DNA from: Pseudomonas viridiflava
GTDB taxonomy: Bacteria > Pseudomonadota > Gammaproteobacteria > Pseudomonadales > Pseudomonadaceae
Direction: 5' to 3'
NCBI RefSeq assembly: GCF_900580675.1
Contig: NZ_UTBG01000001.1
Span: 1-64,000 of the forward strand
DNA: 64,000 nt
Below the pieces are notes generated by a model, which saw only the letters and a list, made by a program, of their open reading frames with translations, was not told where the DNA came from and ran no database searches. Made by a program: the position numbers and the translations under genes. Every line of letters begins with the position of its first letter. The first letter of the stretch is position 1. Below, piece after piece: positions 14,838 through 24,972 of the stretch.

Positions 14838-15839
14838 TTAGCCCGCGATGACGCGGTTTTTGCCCAGGCGCTTGGCTTCGTACATGGCGGCATCGGCGCG
14901 GGCGAACAAGCTGTCCAGGGTCGAATCCTGCTCGGTAAGGCTGGCCAGGCCCTGGCTGATGGTCACGCTGAACCCTTGGCCTTCGTAGTTGAAACTCAGC
15001 TCCTGAATCTCCCTGCCGAGGCGCTCGGCCACCTGCAGCGCCATTTCCGGTGCGCAGCCTGGCAGTACGGCGGCGAATTCTTCGCCGCCAATGCGTCCGA
15101 ACAGGTCGCCACGGCGCAATACCCCTCGACCGCTCTCGGCGATGCGCCGTAGCACCTGATCGCCCTCCAGGTGGCCGTAGGTGTCGTTGACGTCTTTGAA
15201 GTCATCGATGTCCAGCAACAGGAAGGCCAGCGGCGCGCCCTGGGCGCAGGCGCTGTCGAAGGCATGGTTGGCGCATTCGAAGAAGTGCCGACGGTTGCTG
15301 CTCTGGGTCAGCACGTCGGTGGTGGCGAGGCGGTGCAACTCCAGTTCCATCTGCTTTTTTTCGGTGATGTCCTCGGCCATGCCGACCACGATCACCGGCT
15401 CGCCGGGTTCGACCTGCTGATTGATATAGCACTTGTCGCTCAGCCAGCGGATCTGCCCGTCAGCGGTGATGATGCGGTACTCGCGGTCCTCCACAGCGCC
15501 GTGCTCGAGCACGCGGGCCAGACTGTGTTCGGCGTAATCGAGGTCTTCGGGGTGAATGCTGTTGCGCCATTCCCGATGGTCGGCCAGCAACAGGCCGGCG
15601 GAACGGCCGAATACACGCTCGTAGGCCGGGCTCACGTACAGCACGCGGCGCGTTTCCCAGTCGATGGCCCACAAGACCGCGTTCACGCTGACCAGCAGTG
15701 AACTCAGCAGCTGTTCGCGCTCACTCAGACGCTCGACTTCGCCCTGCGCGTGCATCAGCGCCAACAGGGTCGCCGCCGCTGCCGGGCGGGGATGCTCAGC
15801 AGTGGACGTATCGGTTGCATAGGACTTTTCGTGAACCAT
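14838..15839 (-). CDS. PAS-GGDEF diguanylate cyclase
   Basis: About 333 residues. A PAS fold (about 50-165) reads VLYVSPAYERVFGRS, then REWRNSIHPEDL, and ends in GMAEDITEKK. A GGDEF domain (about 175-333) has active-site GGEEF and an inhibitory RxxD site (RRGD) five residues before it. It should therefore make cyclic di-GMP and be product-inhibited. No membrane helix is seen, so it is probably cytoplasmic. ATG 15839 is taken; GTG 15845 is in frame, and the GAGAGAG upstream would suit either. Confidence 0.9.
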   Translation of the reverse strand: MVHEKSYATDTSTAEHPRPAAAATLLALMHAQGEVERLSEREQLLSSLLVSVNAVLWAIDWETRRVLYVSPAYERVFGRSAGLLLADHREWRNSIHPEDLDYAEHSLARVLEHGAVEDREYRIITADGQIRWLSDKCYINQQVEPGEPVIVVGMAEDITEKKQMELELHRLATTDVLTQSSNRRHFFECANHAFDSACAQGAPLAFLLLDIDDFKDVNDTYGHLEGDQVLRRIAESGRGVLRRGDLFGRIGGEEFAAVLPGCAPEMALQVAERLGREIQELSFNYEGQGFSVTISQGLASLTEQDSTLDSLFARADAAMYEAKRLGKNRVIAG

Positions 15840-15997
15840 CGGCACAACTCTCTCTGGGCGCGCCGCAGGATCGAGCAGCGGTCACTACAAGGGCCACCAT
15901 GATGGCGAAGTGTTCATTGAGAGAGGCTAATTGCAGTGAAGTTCCGTCAACAGGACCGATTAGCGGCGTCCGAGAAATGACGCCAAAAAGCTGATAG

Positions 15998-16019
15998 GTG
16001 GGAGGGCGAGCCCTCCCAC
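15998..16019 (-). terminator. Hairpin after desA
   Basis: GTGGGAGGGC-GA-GCCCTCCCAC is a near-perfect palindrome just past the desA stop on the minus strand, followed by CTTTTT. It is also REP-like, so it may be a single REP arm doubling as a terminator. Confidence 0.6.
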
Positions 16020-16026
16020 GGGCCAG

Positions 16027-17211
16027 TCAAACGGATGCTGGGCGCAGCGAATAGGTTTTCAATTGGTGGGCAAAATCCCGCAGGGATTGGATGCCGCTGG
16101 CCTCGGCTTCGTGTACCCATTCCTTGATCGCCGCGAGCATATCGTGCCCGTTGGTGCTGGTCTTGAGCCAGATCTGCTGCAGCGCCAGGCGCTTTTCATA
16201 GATGACTTTCAGCGCCTGGCTGTGCTCCAGCATGCTCTGGATGCGCAGGTGGTGGCGATCATCCAGCAAACTGGTCTCACGCGACAACAAACGCTTGGCG
16301 CGGTGGAACTGGTGGCGCACCGAATGATCGACCTTTTCCAGCTCCTGTTTGACCAACGGTCCAATTACCAACTTGCGGTACTGGGCCATGATCTGGAAAC
16401 GGTTGTTGAGGATCGCCATGGCGGTGTCCATGTCCAGATGGCCCTTGCCTTCCACGCGATGGGCAATCGGTGCCACGCGCTGCACCTTGGCCAGGCGCAG
16501 GAAGCTGAACACTTTGATCCACGCCCAACCCAGGTCGAATTCCCACTTCTTGACCGACAGCTTGGCCGAGTTCGGATAGGTGTGGTGGTTGTTGTGCAGC
16601 TCTTCGCCGCCGACGATGATGCCCCACGGCACCAGGTTGGTGGCGGCGTCACGGCATTCGAAATTGCGGTAGCCCACGGCATGCCCCAGGCCGTTGATCA
16701 CACCGGCGGCCCAGAAGGGAATCCACATCATCTGGATCGCCCAGATGGTGATGCCGATGGTGCCGAACAGCAGCAGGTCGATCACGCCCATGATCGCCAC
16801 GCCCAGCAGCGGGTAGGGGGTGTAGATCTTGCGTTCGATCCAGTCGTCCGGGCAGTTCTTGCCGTAGATGCGCAAGGTCTCGGGGTTTTCCGCCTCGGCG
16901 CGGTACAGCTCGGCGCCGGTGCGCAATACCGTAGACAGGCCTTTGATGACCGGGCTGTGCGGGTCATCGACGGTTTCGCATTTGGCGTGGTGTTTGCGGT
17001 GGATGGCAGTCCACTCGCGGGTGTTCTGTGCCGTGGTCAGCCACAGCCAGAAGCGGAAGAAGTGTTTCAGGCCGGCATTGAGCTCCAGGGAGCGATGGGC
17101 TGAATAGCGGTGCAGATAGACCGTGACCGCAACGATGGTCACGTGGGTCATCAACAGAGTGACTGCAACCAATTGCCAGGCCGACAAGTCAAGAAAACCG
17201 TTGTACCACAT
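16027..17211 (-). CDS. desA: Membrane acyl-lipid/acyl-CoA fatty acid desaturase (DesA type)
   Basis: A 394-residue di-iron desaturase that puts a double bond into membrane fatty acyl chains. The three histidine boxes are HRYSAH, HRKHH and HNNHH, with hydrophobic segments around them. The sequence follows P. aeruginosa DesA (PA0286) closely, including TTAQNTREWTAIHRKHH. ATG 17211 (MWYNGFLDLS) matches that protein's start; GTG 17250 would add 13 residues. The gene is divergent from the GGDEF/EAL gene, as in P. aeruginosa. Confidence 0.93.
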   Translation of the reverse strand: MWYNGFLDLSAWQLVAVTLLMTHVTIVAVTVYLHRYSAHRSLELNAGLKHFFRFWLWLTTAQNTREWTAIHRKHHAKCETVDDPHSPVIKGLSTVLRTGAELYRAEAENPETLRIYGKNCPDDWIERKIYTPYPLLGVAIMGVIDLLLFGTIGITIWAIQMMWIPFWAAGVINGLGHAVGYRNFECRDAATNLVPWGIIVGGEELHNNHHTYPNSAKLSVKKWEFDLGWAWIKVFSFLRLAKVQRVAPIAHRVEGKGHLDMDTAMAILNNRFQIMAQYRKLVIGPLVKQELEKVDHSVRHQFHRAKRLLSRETSLLDDRHHLRIQSMLEHSQALKVIYEKRLALQQIWLKTSTNGHDMLAAIKEWVHEAEASGIQSLRDFAHQLKTYSLRPASV

Positions 17212-17377
17212 AGGCTGTATGGCCCTCAGATAAAGAAAAAACCAGCTCACGCATTATCACTAAGCCTGCAGAGAAAACCAGCCGCCCTTTCAGATAGGAG
17301 TGACTGGATGTTTCTTATTCTATAATCCGCAGCCTTTGTAGGGCGATTATGATTTTTGGGTAAGGATTACTGACCAT

Positions 17378-19291
17378 ATGCTGTTTTCATACCGAGGTGC
17401 CCTGCGTGCGGGGCTGGTATACCTGCTGGTTTCCATTGTGTGGCTCCAGCTCAGCAACCATTTATTGATCAACTTTCTCGATGAACCGCGGGAGCTGGGG
17501 CGCTGGCTGCAGGTGCGCGGGTACGTGTGGGTGGCCCTCAGCGCGCTGGTCATCTACCTGATATGCGCGCGTTTTGCCCGCGCGCACCCATTGCAGCAAC
17601 CGCTCAAGGAAAACCGCGAGCGCCTGCGCCAGGCCGCCGCGGTGTTCGATTGCACCCGCGAGGGCGTGCTGGTCACCGATGCGCAGGGGCTGATCGTGCA
17701 CGTCAACCGGGCGTTTATGGCGATCACCGGCTACCAGCGCGAAGACGTCATGGGCCAGCAGCCCAGCCTGTTCAAGTCCGGTCGCCATTCGTCGCTTTTT
17801 TACCAGCAGATGTTCCAAAGCCTGGAGCGCACCGGCGAATGGAGCGGTGAAATCTGGAACCGACGCAAAAGTGGCGAAATTTATCCGCAGTGGCAAACCA
17901 TTCGTGTGATCCACGACGATCAGCGCCATGTCAGCCATTATGTTGCGGTTTTCTCCGACATTACCGCCATCAAGGATTCCGAGTACGAGCTCGCCCACCT
18001 GGCGCATCACGACCCCCTGACCGACCTGCCCAACCGCCTGCTGTTCACCGACCGTGCCGAGCAGGCGCTGGCCTCGGCACAGGTCCACAAACGCAGCTGT
18101 GCCCTGTTGTTGCTGGACCTGGACCACTTCAAGATCATCAACGACAGCCTTGGGCATAACGTCGGCGACCAGTTGCTCAAGCTGGTGGGAGAGCGGCTCA
18201 CTGCATTGTTCGGCCCCGGTGTGACCCTGGCGCGCCTGGGTGGGGATGAGTTCGCGGTGCTGTTGGAAAGCTCTCCGCACGTGGTGCAGGCGGCGGCATT
18301 GGCGCAACGCATGCTCGATGCGATGAAGCAGCCATTCAAATTTGATGGCCATCAACTGTTTATCAGCGCAAGCATCGGCATCAGCCTCTTCCCCAACGAC
18401 GCCCTTAGCGCCGAACAACTGCTGCGCAACGCCGACTCCGCACTGTTCAAGGCCAAGAGCGCCGGCCGCGAGGGCTATGCCCTTTACACCGAAGAACTGA
18501 CCGCGCATGCACAGAACCGCGTGGAAATCGCCGGCGAACTGCGGCGAGCCCTCGAGCAGCAAGAGCTGCGCGTCTATTACCAGCCGGTGCACGATTTGCA
18601 CGGTGGGCGCCTGATCGGCGTTGAGGCGCTGGTGCGTTGGCAACACCCGGAACGCGGGCTGGTGCCGCCGGGCGAATTCATTCCCATCGCTGAACGCACC
18701 GGGCTGATTGCCGATATCGACGGTTGGGTGATGGACCAGGCCTGTCGCCAGATGTGCCAGTGGCTGGCCGCCGACGTGCCACTCAGTTTTGTCGCGATCA
18801 ACGTGTCGAGCCGCCTGTTTGCCCGGCGCGAGCTGTACGAGCAAGTCGCTCAGGTGCTGCACGAGACGGGCCTGGACCCCGCCTTCCTGGAGCTGGAAGT
18901 CACCGAAAGCGCGGTGATGGACGACCCGGAAGTGGCCCTGGAACAATTGCATCGCCTGCGCGAACTGGGTTTGCGCCTGGCCATCGACGACTTCGGTACT
19001 GGCTATTCTTCGCTGCTGCGCCTCAAGCGCCTGCCGGTGCAGAAGCTCAAGATCGACCAGGGCTTTGTCGCCGGGCTGCCGGGGGACGAAGACGACGCGG
19101 CGATCGTGCGCGTGGTGATCGCCTTGGCCAAAAGCATGGGCATGCAGGTGCATGCCGAGGGGATCGAGCAGGTGGAGCAGGCGCGGTTCCTGTTGGACCA
19201 AAACTGCGACCTGGGCCAGGGGTACTGGTTTGGTCGGCCGATGCCGGCAAATGAAATTGATTGGGAGCGGGCACCCACGATCCAGCCTTGA
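17378..19291 (+). CDS. Membrane PAS-GGDEF-EAL cyclic-di-GMP protein
   Basis: A 637-residue protein with two N-terminal membrane helices (about 8-28 and 47-65), a PAS domain (about 87-200), GGDEF (about 205-370) and EAL (about 380-625). GGDEF is intact but has no RxxD inhibitory site. The EAL domain keeps EALVRW, the Asn in AINVSS, ELEVTES, IDDFGTGYSS, the Lys in KLKIDQ, HAEGIE and GQGYWF, so it should be an active phosphodiesterase. Its position between desA and oscA-sbp matches P. aeruginosa PA0285 (PipA), a likely orthologue by synteny. Confidence 0.9.
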   Translation: MLFSYRGALRAGLVYLLVSIVWLQLSNHLLINFLDEPRELGRWLQVRGYVWVALSALVIYLICARFARAHPLQQPLKENRERLRQAAAVFDCTREGVLVTDAQGLIVHVNRAFMAITGYQREDVMGQQPSLFKSGRHSSLFYQQMFQSLERTGEWSGEIWNRRKSGEIYPQWQTIRVIHDDQRHVSHYVAVFSDITAIKDSEYELAHLAHHDPLTDLPNRLLFTDRAEQALASAQVHKRSCALLLLDLDHFKIINDSLGHNVGDQLLKLVGERLTALFGPGVTLARLGGDEFAVLLESSPHVVQAAALAQRMLDAMKQPFKFDGHQLFISASIGISLFPNDALSAEQLLRNADSALFKAKSAGREGYALYTEELTAHAQNRVEIAGELRRALEQQELRVYYQPVHDLHGGRLIGVEALVRWQHPERGLVPPGEFIPIAERTGLIADIDGWVMDQACRQMCQWLAADVPLSFVAINVSSRLFARRELYEQVAQVLHETGLDPAFLELEVTESAVMDDPEVALEQLHRLRELGLRLAIDDFGTGYSSLLRLKRLPVQKLKIDQGFVAGLPGDEDDAAIVRVVIALAKSMGMQVHAEGIEQVEQARFLLDQNCDLGQGYWFGRPMPANEIDWERAPTIQP

Positions 19292-19302
19292 AATACCGTC
19301 AA

Positions 19303-19396
19303 AATGTGGGAGGGGGCTTGCTCCCGAAAGCGGTCTGTCAGTAACAGATGCATTGACTGATTCACTGCGTTCGCGAGCAAGCCCGCTCCTACATTT
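19303..19396. repeat. REP inverted pair
   Basis: Left arm TGTGGGAGGGGGCTTGCTCC and right arm GAGCAAGCCCGCTCCTACA face each other over about 50 bases of spacer. Confidence 0.85.
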
Positions 19397-19480
19397 GGAT
19401 CTCGGCATGGCTTATTTTCAGTGTCGCACGCGTCAAAGCCCTCGCAAGCCCTCGCCCCGCCAGAAAATTCTTTCTGGTTA

Positions 19481-19515
19481 TATAAACATTCTTAAATAGT
19501 ATTTTTAAGAATATC
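19481..19515 (+). promoter_or_regulatory. AT-rich palindrome upstream of oscA
   Basis: ATTCTTAAA (19488-19496) and TTTAAGAAT (19504-19512) form an inverted repeat about 80 bases before the oscA start, in a strongly AT-rich stretch. The position suits an activator site, and CysB is the expected regulator of oscA-sbp. The protein assignment is inference. Confidence 0.5.
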
Positions 19516-19592
19516 CGCGCTTATCTACTATCGCCCTCACGCCGCAAGCAGTGCCGCCACTGCGAGGCACTATTCATTTCAGGAGCGAGACC

Positions 19593-19775
19593 ATGAGCGC
19601 ATCTCTACGTAGCGTCGACGGCCAGGACGAAGCAGCCATTTTGCGTGAGATCCAGAGCGCCCTGCGCGATCTGCGGTTTGGCGCGGTGGAAATCACCGTG
19701 CATAACGCGCAAGTGGTACAGATCGAACGCAAGGAAAAATTCCGTCTGCAGAACCCGGGCAACAAACCGGCTTAA
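19593..19775 (+). CDS. oscA: OscA family small sulfur-starvation protein
   Basis: A 60-residue cytoplasmic protein (SLRSVDGQDEAAILREIQ, then IERKEKFRLQ). It matches the OscA family, found just upstream of sbp in Pseudomonas and linked to growth on organosulfur compounds and to chromate resistance. AGGAG lies 8 bases before ATG 19593. sbp starts 75 bases downstream, so the two are probably one transcript. The molecular function is not known. Confidence 0.9.
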   Translation: MSASLRSVDGQDEAAILREIQSALRDLRFGAVEITVHNAQVVQIERKEKFRLQNPGNKPA

Positions 19776-19850
19776 GCAACCACGGCGATTCGCATGCTAG
19801 ACCCGCAACTATAAGAAAAAGCCAACACCCCAGAATTTCAGGAGCCTTCT

Positions 19851-20861
19851 ATGTCGTCGATTCGCCGTTATGCCCTGGCCGCCCTGGCCAGTGCCGTGTT
19901 TGCAGGTTCCGCCGTTGCCAAGGACTACGAGTTGCTCAACGTCTCGTACGACCCTACCCGTGAGCTGTACCAGGACTACAACGCTGAGTTCACCAACTTC
20001 TGGAAACAGTCCCACCCCGGCGACAACGTCAAAATCCAGCAATCCCACGGTGGTTCGGGCAAGCAAGGCCGGGCAGTGATCGACGGCCTGCGCGCCGACG
20101 TCGTAACCCTGGCCCTGGCCGGTGACATCGATGAAATCGCCAAGCTCGGCAAGACCCTGCCGGAAAACTGGCAGACCCGCTTGCCGGACGCCAGCACCCC
20201 GTACACTTCGACCATCGTGTTCCTGGTGCGCAAGGGCAACCCTAAAGGCATCAAGGACTGGGGCGACCTGATCAAGAAGGACGTTTCGGTGATCACGCCG
20301 AACCCGAAAACCTCCGGCGGCGCCCGCTGGAACTTCCTCGCGGCCTGGGCCTACGGCCTGAAAGCCGGCGGCAGCGAAGCCAAGGCCCAGGAATACGTGA
20401 AAGAACTGTTCAAGCACGTGCCGATCCTCGACACCGGCGCGCGTGGTTCGACCATCACCTTCGTCAACAACGGTCAGGGTGACGTGTTGCTGGCCTGGGA
20501 AAACGAGGCATTCCTGGCGCTGAAAGAAGACGGCGGCGCCGACAAGTTCGATATCGTCGTGCCTTCGCTGTCGATCCTCGCCGAGCCGCCGGTTGCCGTG
20601 GTCGACAAGAACGCCGAGAAAAAGGGCAACACCGAAATTGCCACTGAATACCTGAAACACCTGTACAGCCCGGCTGGCCAGGAGATTGCGGCGAAAAACT
20701 TCTACCGCCCACGCGATGCAAAAGTGGCCGCCAAATACGCCCAGCAGTTCCCGAAACTGGACCTGGTGACTATCGACAAAGACTTCGGCGGCTGGAAAAC
20801 TGCCCAACCGAAATTCTTCAATGACGGTGGCGTGTTCGACCAGATCTACACGGCGCAGTAA
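19851..20861 (+). CDS. sbp: Periplasmic sulfate-binding protein
   Basis: A 336-residue binding protein for sulfate (and thiosulfate) feeding the CysTWA transporter. A Sec signal peptide ends near [10 protein letters not shown]. The mature protein has the family motifs [23 protein letters not shown] and [18 protein letters not shown]. It follows oscA closely and is separated from cysT by a REP pair of the kind that often lowers expression of the distal genes relative to an abundant binding protein. Confidence 0.96.
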   Translation: MSSIRRYALAALASAVFAGSAVAKDYELLNVSYDPTRELYQDYNAEFTNFWKQSHPGDNVKIQQSHGGSGKQGRAVIDGLRADVVTLALAGDIDEIAKLGKTLPENWQTRLPDASTPYTSTIVFLVRKGNPKGIKDWGDLIKKDVSVITPNPKTSGGARWNFLAAWAYGLKAGGSEAKAQEYVKELFKHVPILDTGARGSTITFVNNGQGDVLLAWENEAFLALKEDGGADKFDIVVPSLSILAEPPVAVVDKNAEKKGNTEIATEYLKHLYSPAGQEIAAKNFYRPRDAKVAAKYAQQFPKLDLVTIDKDFGGWKTAQPKFFNDGGVFDQIYTAQ

Positions 20862-20891
20862 CCAACGCAATCTGGCGGCGCACGCTTGGCC

Positions 20892-20980
20892 CTGTGGGAG
20901 CTGGCTTGCCTGCGATAGCATCACCGCGGTGTGACTGACATACCGAGGCGCTTGCATCGCAGGCAAGCCAGCTCCCACAG
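20892..20980. repeat. REP inverted pair between sbp and cysT
   Basis: CTGTGGGAGCTGGCTTGCCT and AGGCAAGCCAGCTCCCACAG are perfect inverted arms about 50 bases apart. It lies inside the sulfate operon, so it will be transcribed and could stabilise the upstream sbp mRNA. Confidence 0.9.
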
Positions 20981-21023
20981 GACGTGTGTGCCTTCAGTGG
21001 TTTTCCCTTAACCAAGGACTCTT

Positions 21024-21842
21024 ATGTCGCGTCGTATTTCCCCCGTCATACCCGGCTTCGGGCTGACGCTGGGCTACACCGTGGTGTACCTCAGCCTGAT
21101 CGTACTCATCCCCCTCGCGGCGATGTTTGTACACGCCGCACAACTCACTTGGGATCAGTTCTGGGCCATTATTTCCGCACCGCGCGTGCTGGCGGCGTTG
21201 AAACTGAGCTTCAGTACCGCGTTGTATGCGGCAATCATCAACGGCGTGATCGGCACGCTGCTGGCCTGGGTGCTGGTGCGCTACACCTTCCCCGGCCGCA
21301 AAATCATCGATGCGATGATCGACCTGCCGTTCGCCTTGCCCACCGCCGTCGCCGGTATTGCGCTGACCGCGCTGTATACGCCGAACGGGCTGGTAGGGCA
21401 GTTCGCCGCCGACCTGGGTTTCAAGATCGCCTATACGCCGCTGGGCATCACCCTGGCGCTGACCTTCGTCACGCTGCCATTCGTGGTGCGTACGGTGCAG
21501 CCGGTACTGGCCGATATCCCCCGGGAAATCGAAGAAGCCGCCGCCTGCCTGGGCGCCAAGCCGTTGCAGGTGTTCCGCTACATTCTCGTCCCCGCCTTGC
21601 TGCCGGCCTGGCTGACCGGCTTCGCGCTGGCGTTTGCGCGTGGCGTGGGTGAGTACGGCTCGGTGATTTTCATCGCCGGCAACATGCCGATGAAAACCGA
21701 GATCCTGCCGCTGCTGATCATGGTCAAGCTCGACCAGTACGACTACCGCGGCGCCACTTCCATTGGCGTGCTGATGCTGGTGGTTTCCTTTGTTTTGCTG
21801 CTGCTGATCAACTTGTTGCAGCGGCGCATCGAACGTCCATAA
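21024..21842 (+). CDS. cysT: Sulfate ABC transporter permease CysT
   Basis: A 272-residue inner-membrane permease, about six helices, with the ABC coupling loop [20 protein letters not shown] near residue 175. It forms the sulfate/thiosulfate channel with CysW, energised by CysA and fed by Sbp. CysW follows after 13 bases. Confidence 0.96.
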   Translation: MSRRISPVIPGFGLTLGYTVVYLSLIVLIPLAAMFVHAAQLTWDQFWAIISAPRVLAALKLSFSTALYAAIINGVIGTLLAWVLVRYTFPGRKIIDAMIDLPFALPTAVAGIALTALYTPNGLVGQFAADLGFKIAYTPLGITLALTFVTLPFVVRTVQPVLADIPREIEEAAACLGAKPLQVFRYILVPALLPAWLTGFALAFARGVGEYGSVIFIAGNMPMKTEILPLLIMVKLDQYDYRGATSIGVLMLVVSFVLLLLINLLQRRIERP

Positions 21843-21855
21843 GGAGGCGCGGAAC

Positions 21856-22728
21856 ATGTCCCAATCGTCTATTTCCGCCGCGTCTTCGGCCAACGCTGCC
21901 CGTCGTGGCAGCGCGGTGTCGCGACGTATCCTGATCAGCCTTGGCTGGCTGGTGTTTTTCCTGTTCCTGCTGCTGCCGCTGTTTATCGTGGTGTCCCAGG
22001 GCCTGAAAAACGGCCTCGGCGCGTTCTTTACCGCGATCCTCGAACCCGACGCGCTGTCGGCGTTGAAACTCACGGTGATCGCCGTGGCGATTTCAGTGCC
22101 GCTCAACGTGGTGTTCGGCGTGAGTGCCGCCTGGTGCGTGAGCAAGTATTCGTTCCGCGGCAAGAGCATCCTGGTCACGCTGATCGACCTGCCGTTCTCG
22201 GTCTCGCCGGTGATCGCGGGCCTGGTCTATGTGCTGATGTTTGGCGCGCAGGGCTTCTTCGGCCCGTGGCTGCAGGACCATGACATCCAGATCGTGTTCG
22301 CCTTGCCCGGCATCGTGCTCGCGACCATCTTCGTGACCGTGCCCTTTGTGGCCCGCGAACTGATCCCGCTGATGCAGGAGCAGGGCACCCAGGAAGAGGA
22401 GGCGGCGCGCTTGCTCGGCGCCAACGGCTGGCAGATGTTCTGGCACGTGACCGTGCCGAACATCAAGTGGGGCCTGATCTACGGCGTGGTGCTGTGTACC
22501 GCGCGGGCCATGGGTGAGTTCGGCGCGGTGTCGGTGGTGTCCGGCCACATTCGCGGCGTGACCAACACCTTGCCGCTGCACGTCGAGATCCTCTACAACG
22601 AATACAACCATGTCGCCGCGTTTGCCGTCGCGAGCCTGTTGCTGATCCTGGCGCTCTTCATCCTGCTGCTCAAGCAGTGGAGCGAGAACCGTATCAACCG
22701 CCTGCGCAAAAGCGCCGGTGAGGAATAA
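21856..22728 (+). CDS. cysW: Sulfate ABC transporter permease CysW
   Basis: A 290-residue inner-membrane permease with about six helices. The coupling loop reads [22 protein letters not shown], and the [15 protein letters not shown] stretch is typical of CysW. A short N-terminal Ser/Ala tail precedes the first helix. AAGGAGG lies upstream of ATG 21856. It is in the middle of the cysTWA unit. Confidence 0.96.
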   Translation: MSQSSISAASSANAARRGSAVSRRILISLGWLVFFLFLLLPLFIVVSQGLKNGLGAFFTAILEPDALSALKLTVIAVAISVPLNVVFGVSAAWCVSKYSFRGKSILVTLIDLPFSVSPVIAGLVYVLMFGAQGFFGPWLQDHDIQIVFALPGIVLATIFVTVPFVARELIPLMQEQGTQEEEAARLLGANGWQMFWHVTVPNIKWGLIYGVVLCTARAMGEFGAVSVVSGHIRGVTNTLPLHVEILYNEYNHVAAFAVASLLLILALFILLLKQWSENRINRLRKSAGEE

Positions 22729-22731
22729 GTC

Positions 22732-23712
22732 ATGTCGATTGAAGTCCGTAATGTCAGCAAGAATTTCAACGCCTTCAAGGCCCTGAACAGCATCAATCTG
22801 GACATCCAGAGTGGCGAGCTGGTGGCGTTGCTGGGCCCGTCCGGCTGCGGCAAGACCACCTTGCTGCGCATTATTGCCGGCCTGGAAACCCCGGATGACG
22901 GCAGCATCGTGTTCCACGGTGAAGACGTGTCCGGCCACGACGTGCGTGATCGCAACGTCGGTTTCGTGTTCCAGCACTACGCGCTGTTCCGCCACATGAC
23001 GGTGTTCGACAACGTCGCTTTCGGCCTGCGCATGAAACCGAAAAACCAGCGGCCGAACGAGAGCCAGATCGCGGTAAAAGTCCACGAACTGCTGAACATG
23101 GTGCAACTGGATTGGTTGTCGGATCGCTACCCGGAGCAGCTCTCCGGCGGCCAGCGCCAGCGTATCGCCCTGGCTCGCGCCCTGGCGGTAGAACCCAAGG
23201 TGCTGCTGCTCGACGAACCCTTCGGCGCCCTCGACGCCAAGGTGCGTAAAGAGCTGCGCCGCTGGCTGGCGCGCCTGCACGAAGACATCAACCTGACCTC
23301 GGTATTCGTGACCCACGACCAGGAAGAGGCCATGGAAGTCGCCGACCGTATCGTGGTGATGAACAAGGGTGTGATCGAGCAGATCGGTTCACCGGGCGAA
23401 GTTTACGAAAACCCGGCGAGTGACTTTGTTTATCACTTCCTCGGCGACTCCAACCGCCTGCACCTGGGTGAGGACCAGCACGTGCTGTTCCGCCCCCATG
23501 AAGTGTCGCTGTCGCGGCATGAACTGGAAGATCACCACGCGGCTGAAGTGCGTGATATTCGCCCGCTGGGCGCGACCACTCGGGTGACCTTGAAGGTGGA
23601 AGGCCAGAGCGAACTGATCGAAGCTGAAGTGGTGAAAGACCACGACAGCCTGACCGGTTTGGCCCGTGGCGAGACGCTGTTCTTCAAGCCCAAGGTCTGG
23701 CAAAAAGCCTAA
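22732..23712 (+). CDS. cysA: Sulfate ABC transporter ATPase CysA
   Basis: A 326-residue ATPase. Walker A is GPSGCGKTT, the signature is [15 protein letters not shown], Walker B is [12 protein letters not shown], and the switch His is in VTHDQEEA. The C-terminal part after about residue 235 is a TOBE-like regulatory domain. It starts three bases after the cysW stop and ends the unit. Together with sbp it completes the sulfate importer. Confidence 0.96.
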   Translation: MSIEVRNVSKNFNAFKALNSINLDIQSGELVALLGPSGCGKTTLLRIIAGLETPDDGSIVFHGEDVSGHDVRDRNVGFVFQHYALFRHMTVFDNVAFGLRMKPKNQRPNESQIAVKVHELLNMVQLDWLSDRYPEQLSGGQRQRIALARALAVEPKVLLLDEPFGALDAKVRKELRRWLARLHEDINLTSVFVTHDQEEAMEVADRIVVMNKGVIEQIGSPGEVYENPASDFVYHFLGDSNRLHLGEDQHVLFRPHEVSLSRHELEDHHAAEVRDIRPLGATTRVTLKVEGQSELIEAEVVKDHDSLTGLARGETLFFKPKVWQKA

Positions 23713-23726
23713 GTACACCGCAAGAC

Positions 23727-23820
23727 AATGTGGGAGCGGGCTTGCTCGCGAATGCTGTCTGTCAGTTGATGAATATATTGACTGACACTCCGCCTTCGCG
23801 AGCAAGCCCGCTCCCACATT
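23727..23820. repeat. REP inverted pair
   Basis: AATGTGGGAGCGGGCTTGCTC and its perfect complement are separated by about 52 bases. It sits between convergent genes and touches the stop codon of the DUF962 gene. Confidence 0.9.
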
Positions 23821-24347
23821 TAGACCTCGCTGGGTTTAAGATCACGGCGTTCCACCGGCCCCGACCGCTCCTCGATCCGCTGCTTGAGATCACCCCGCAA
23901 TCCCACCAAGAACGCCAACTCCGCCACCACAAACAACGGCCCGACGATCAGCCCCGACACGTCATCCACAAACGCCGGCTTCTTGCCCTCGTAATAGTGG
24001 CCGACAAACTGGATTACCCAGCCCACCACAAACATGCCGATGCCGCTGCCGAGCCACACCAGCGTGCTTTGCGCCGCCAATACATGCCCGGCCCACACCG
24101 ACAAGCCCATCAGCAGCGTCATCAGCACGCCCAACGCCAGCTCCAGGCGCAGGTAAAACCACGCCGAAAACAGCGCGACAATCACCGCCGGCGACAGCCA
24201 GAGCCCGCCCACCGGCCATTCGGGCCGTGACAGCAGCACGGCCACCGCAACGACGATCAGGGGAATGCCGATAAAGTGGCTGGCGATATTGCGCGGGTCG
24301 CGGTGGTAGGCGGCATATTGACCGAGGTGGTCGACGAGGCTTTTCAT
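23820..24347 (-). CDS. DUF962/Mpo1-like membrane protein
   Basis: A 175-residue integral membrane protein with about four helices. The N-terminal YAAYHRDPRNIASHFIGIPL and the later WVIQFVGHYYEGKKPAF match the DUF962 (YGL010w/Mpo1-like) family. Conserved His residues in these motifs bind iron in the yeast enzyme Mpo1, a 2-hydroxy fatty acid dioxygenase. Whether the bacterial protein has that activity is not shown. ATG 24347 has a perfect AGGAGG eight bases upstream. Confidence 0.85.
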   Translation of the reverse strand: MKSLVDHLGQYAAYHRDPRNIASHFIGIPLIVVAVAVLLSRPEWPVGGLWLSPAVIVALFSAWFYLRLELALGVLMTLLMGLSVWAGHVLAAQSTLVWLGSGIGMFVVGWVIQFVGHYYEGKKPAFVDDVSGLIVGPLFVVAELAFLVGLRGDLKQRIEERSGPVERRDLKPSEV

Positions 24348-24495
24348 TGTTGTTCCTCCTGTAGTGGGCCGAAGTTTCAGAATAGCTCGCCATGCAAGCC
24401 ATGGCCGAGCGCTGTTTATGCCAAATATCGGTTTATAAGTGAGCAAACAGGCGCCAACCCGCTTAGCCTGTGCATACGATCAATCGAGGTGTGTT

Positions 24496-24855
24496 ATGCG
24501 CGTGCTGTTAGTGGAACATGAAGCCGAGGGAGCACAGCGGATGGCCCAGGGCCTGAACGAGGCCGGCTACACCGTTGAAGTCGCGGCCAACGGCATGGCG
24601 GCGCAGCGTTTTGTCGAAAGCGCCGACTATGAGCTGGTGATCCTGGATGTGATGTTGCCCGGCTTGAATGCCTGGAAGTTGCAGCAGGCAGTTCGGTTGA
24701 AGGGTGAGACGCCGCTGCTGTTTCTGACCACGCCGGGCGGAATTGAAGACCGGCTGCGCGGGCTGGAACTGCATGAGGATGATTATTTGCTCAAGCCGTT
24801 TGAGGCGAAGGCGCTGGTGGCGCGGGTGAAAAAACTGTTGCGGCGTGGTCGCTGA
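24496..24855 (+). CDS. Stand-alone response-regulator receiver domain
   Basis: A 119-residue receiver domain with phosphoacceptor Asp51 (VILDVMLPG), the switch Thr in LLFLTTPGG and the conserved Lys in YLLKPFEAK. The acidic pocket reads VEHEAE, with His8 where a second acid is usual. The protein stops where an OmpR-type regulator would continue into its DNA-binding domain, so it is a single-domain receiver or a natural truncation. No histidine kinase is adjacent. GAGGT precedes ATG 24496. Confidence 0.85.
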   Translation: MRVLLVEHEAEGAQRMAQGLNEAGYTVEVAANGMAAQRFVESADYELVILDVMLPGLNAWKLQQAVRLKGETPLLFLTTPGGIEDRLRGLELHEDDYLLKPFEAKALVARVKKLLRRGR

Positions 24856-24870
24856 GTCTGCGGTGACTGG

Positions 24871-24950
24871 GCTATCGCTATCGCAGGCAAGCCAGCTCCC
24901 ACAGGGGGACGCATTCCGAATGTGGGAGGGGGCTGGCCCTTGATGAGGCA
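24871..24950. repeat. Compound REP element
   Basis: A CAGGCAAGCCAGCTCCCACA arm is followed by a spacer with GCATTCC, then TGTGGGAGGGGGCTGG and GATGAGG. A very similar compound unit is at 39119-39190, so this is a distinct repeated unit and not a simple inverted pair. Confidence 0.7.
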
Positions 24951-24972
24951 CCCACAATCACCACAAATCCAT

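Noticed and set aside
13331..14893. 520-residue minus-strand ORF opposite gabT
   Set aside because: Shadow frame running through the gabT terminator; no domain.
17462..19408. 648-residue minus-strand ORF opposite the GGDEF/EAL gene
   Set aside because: Shadow frame; the plus-strand protein has all catalytic motifs.
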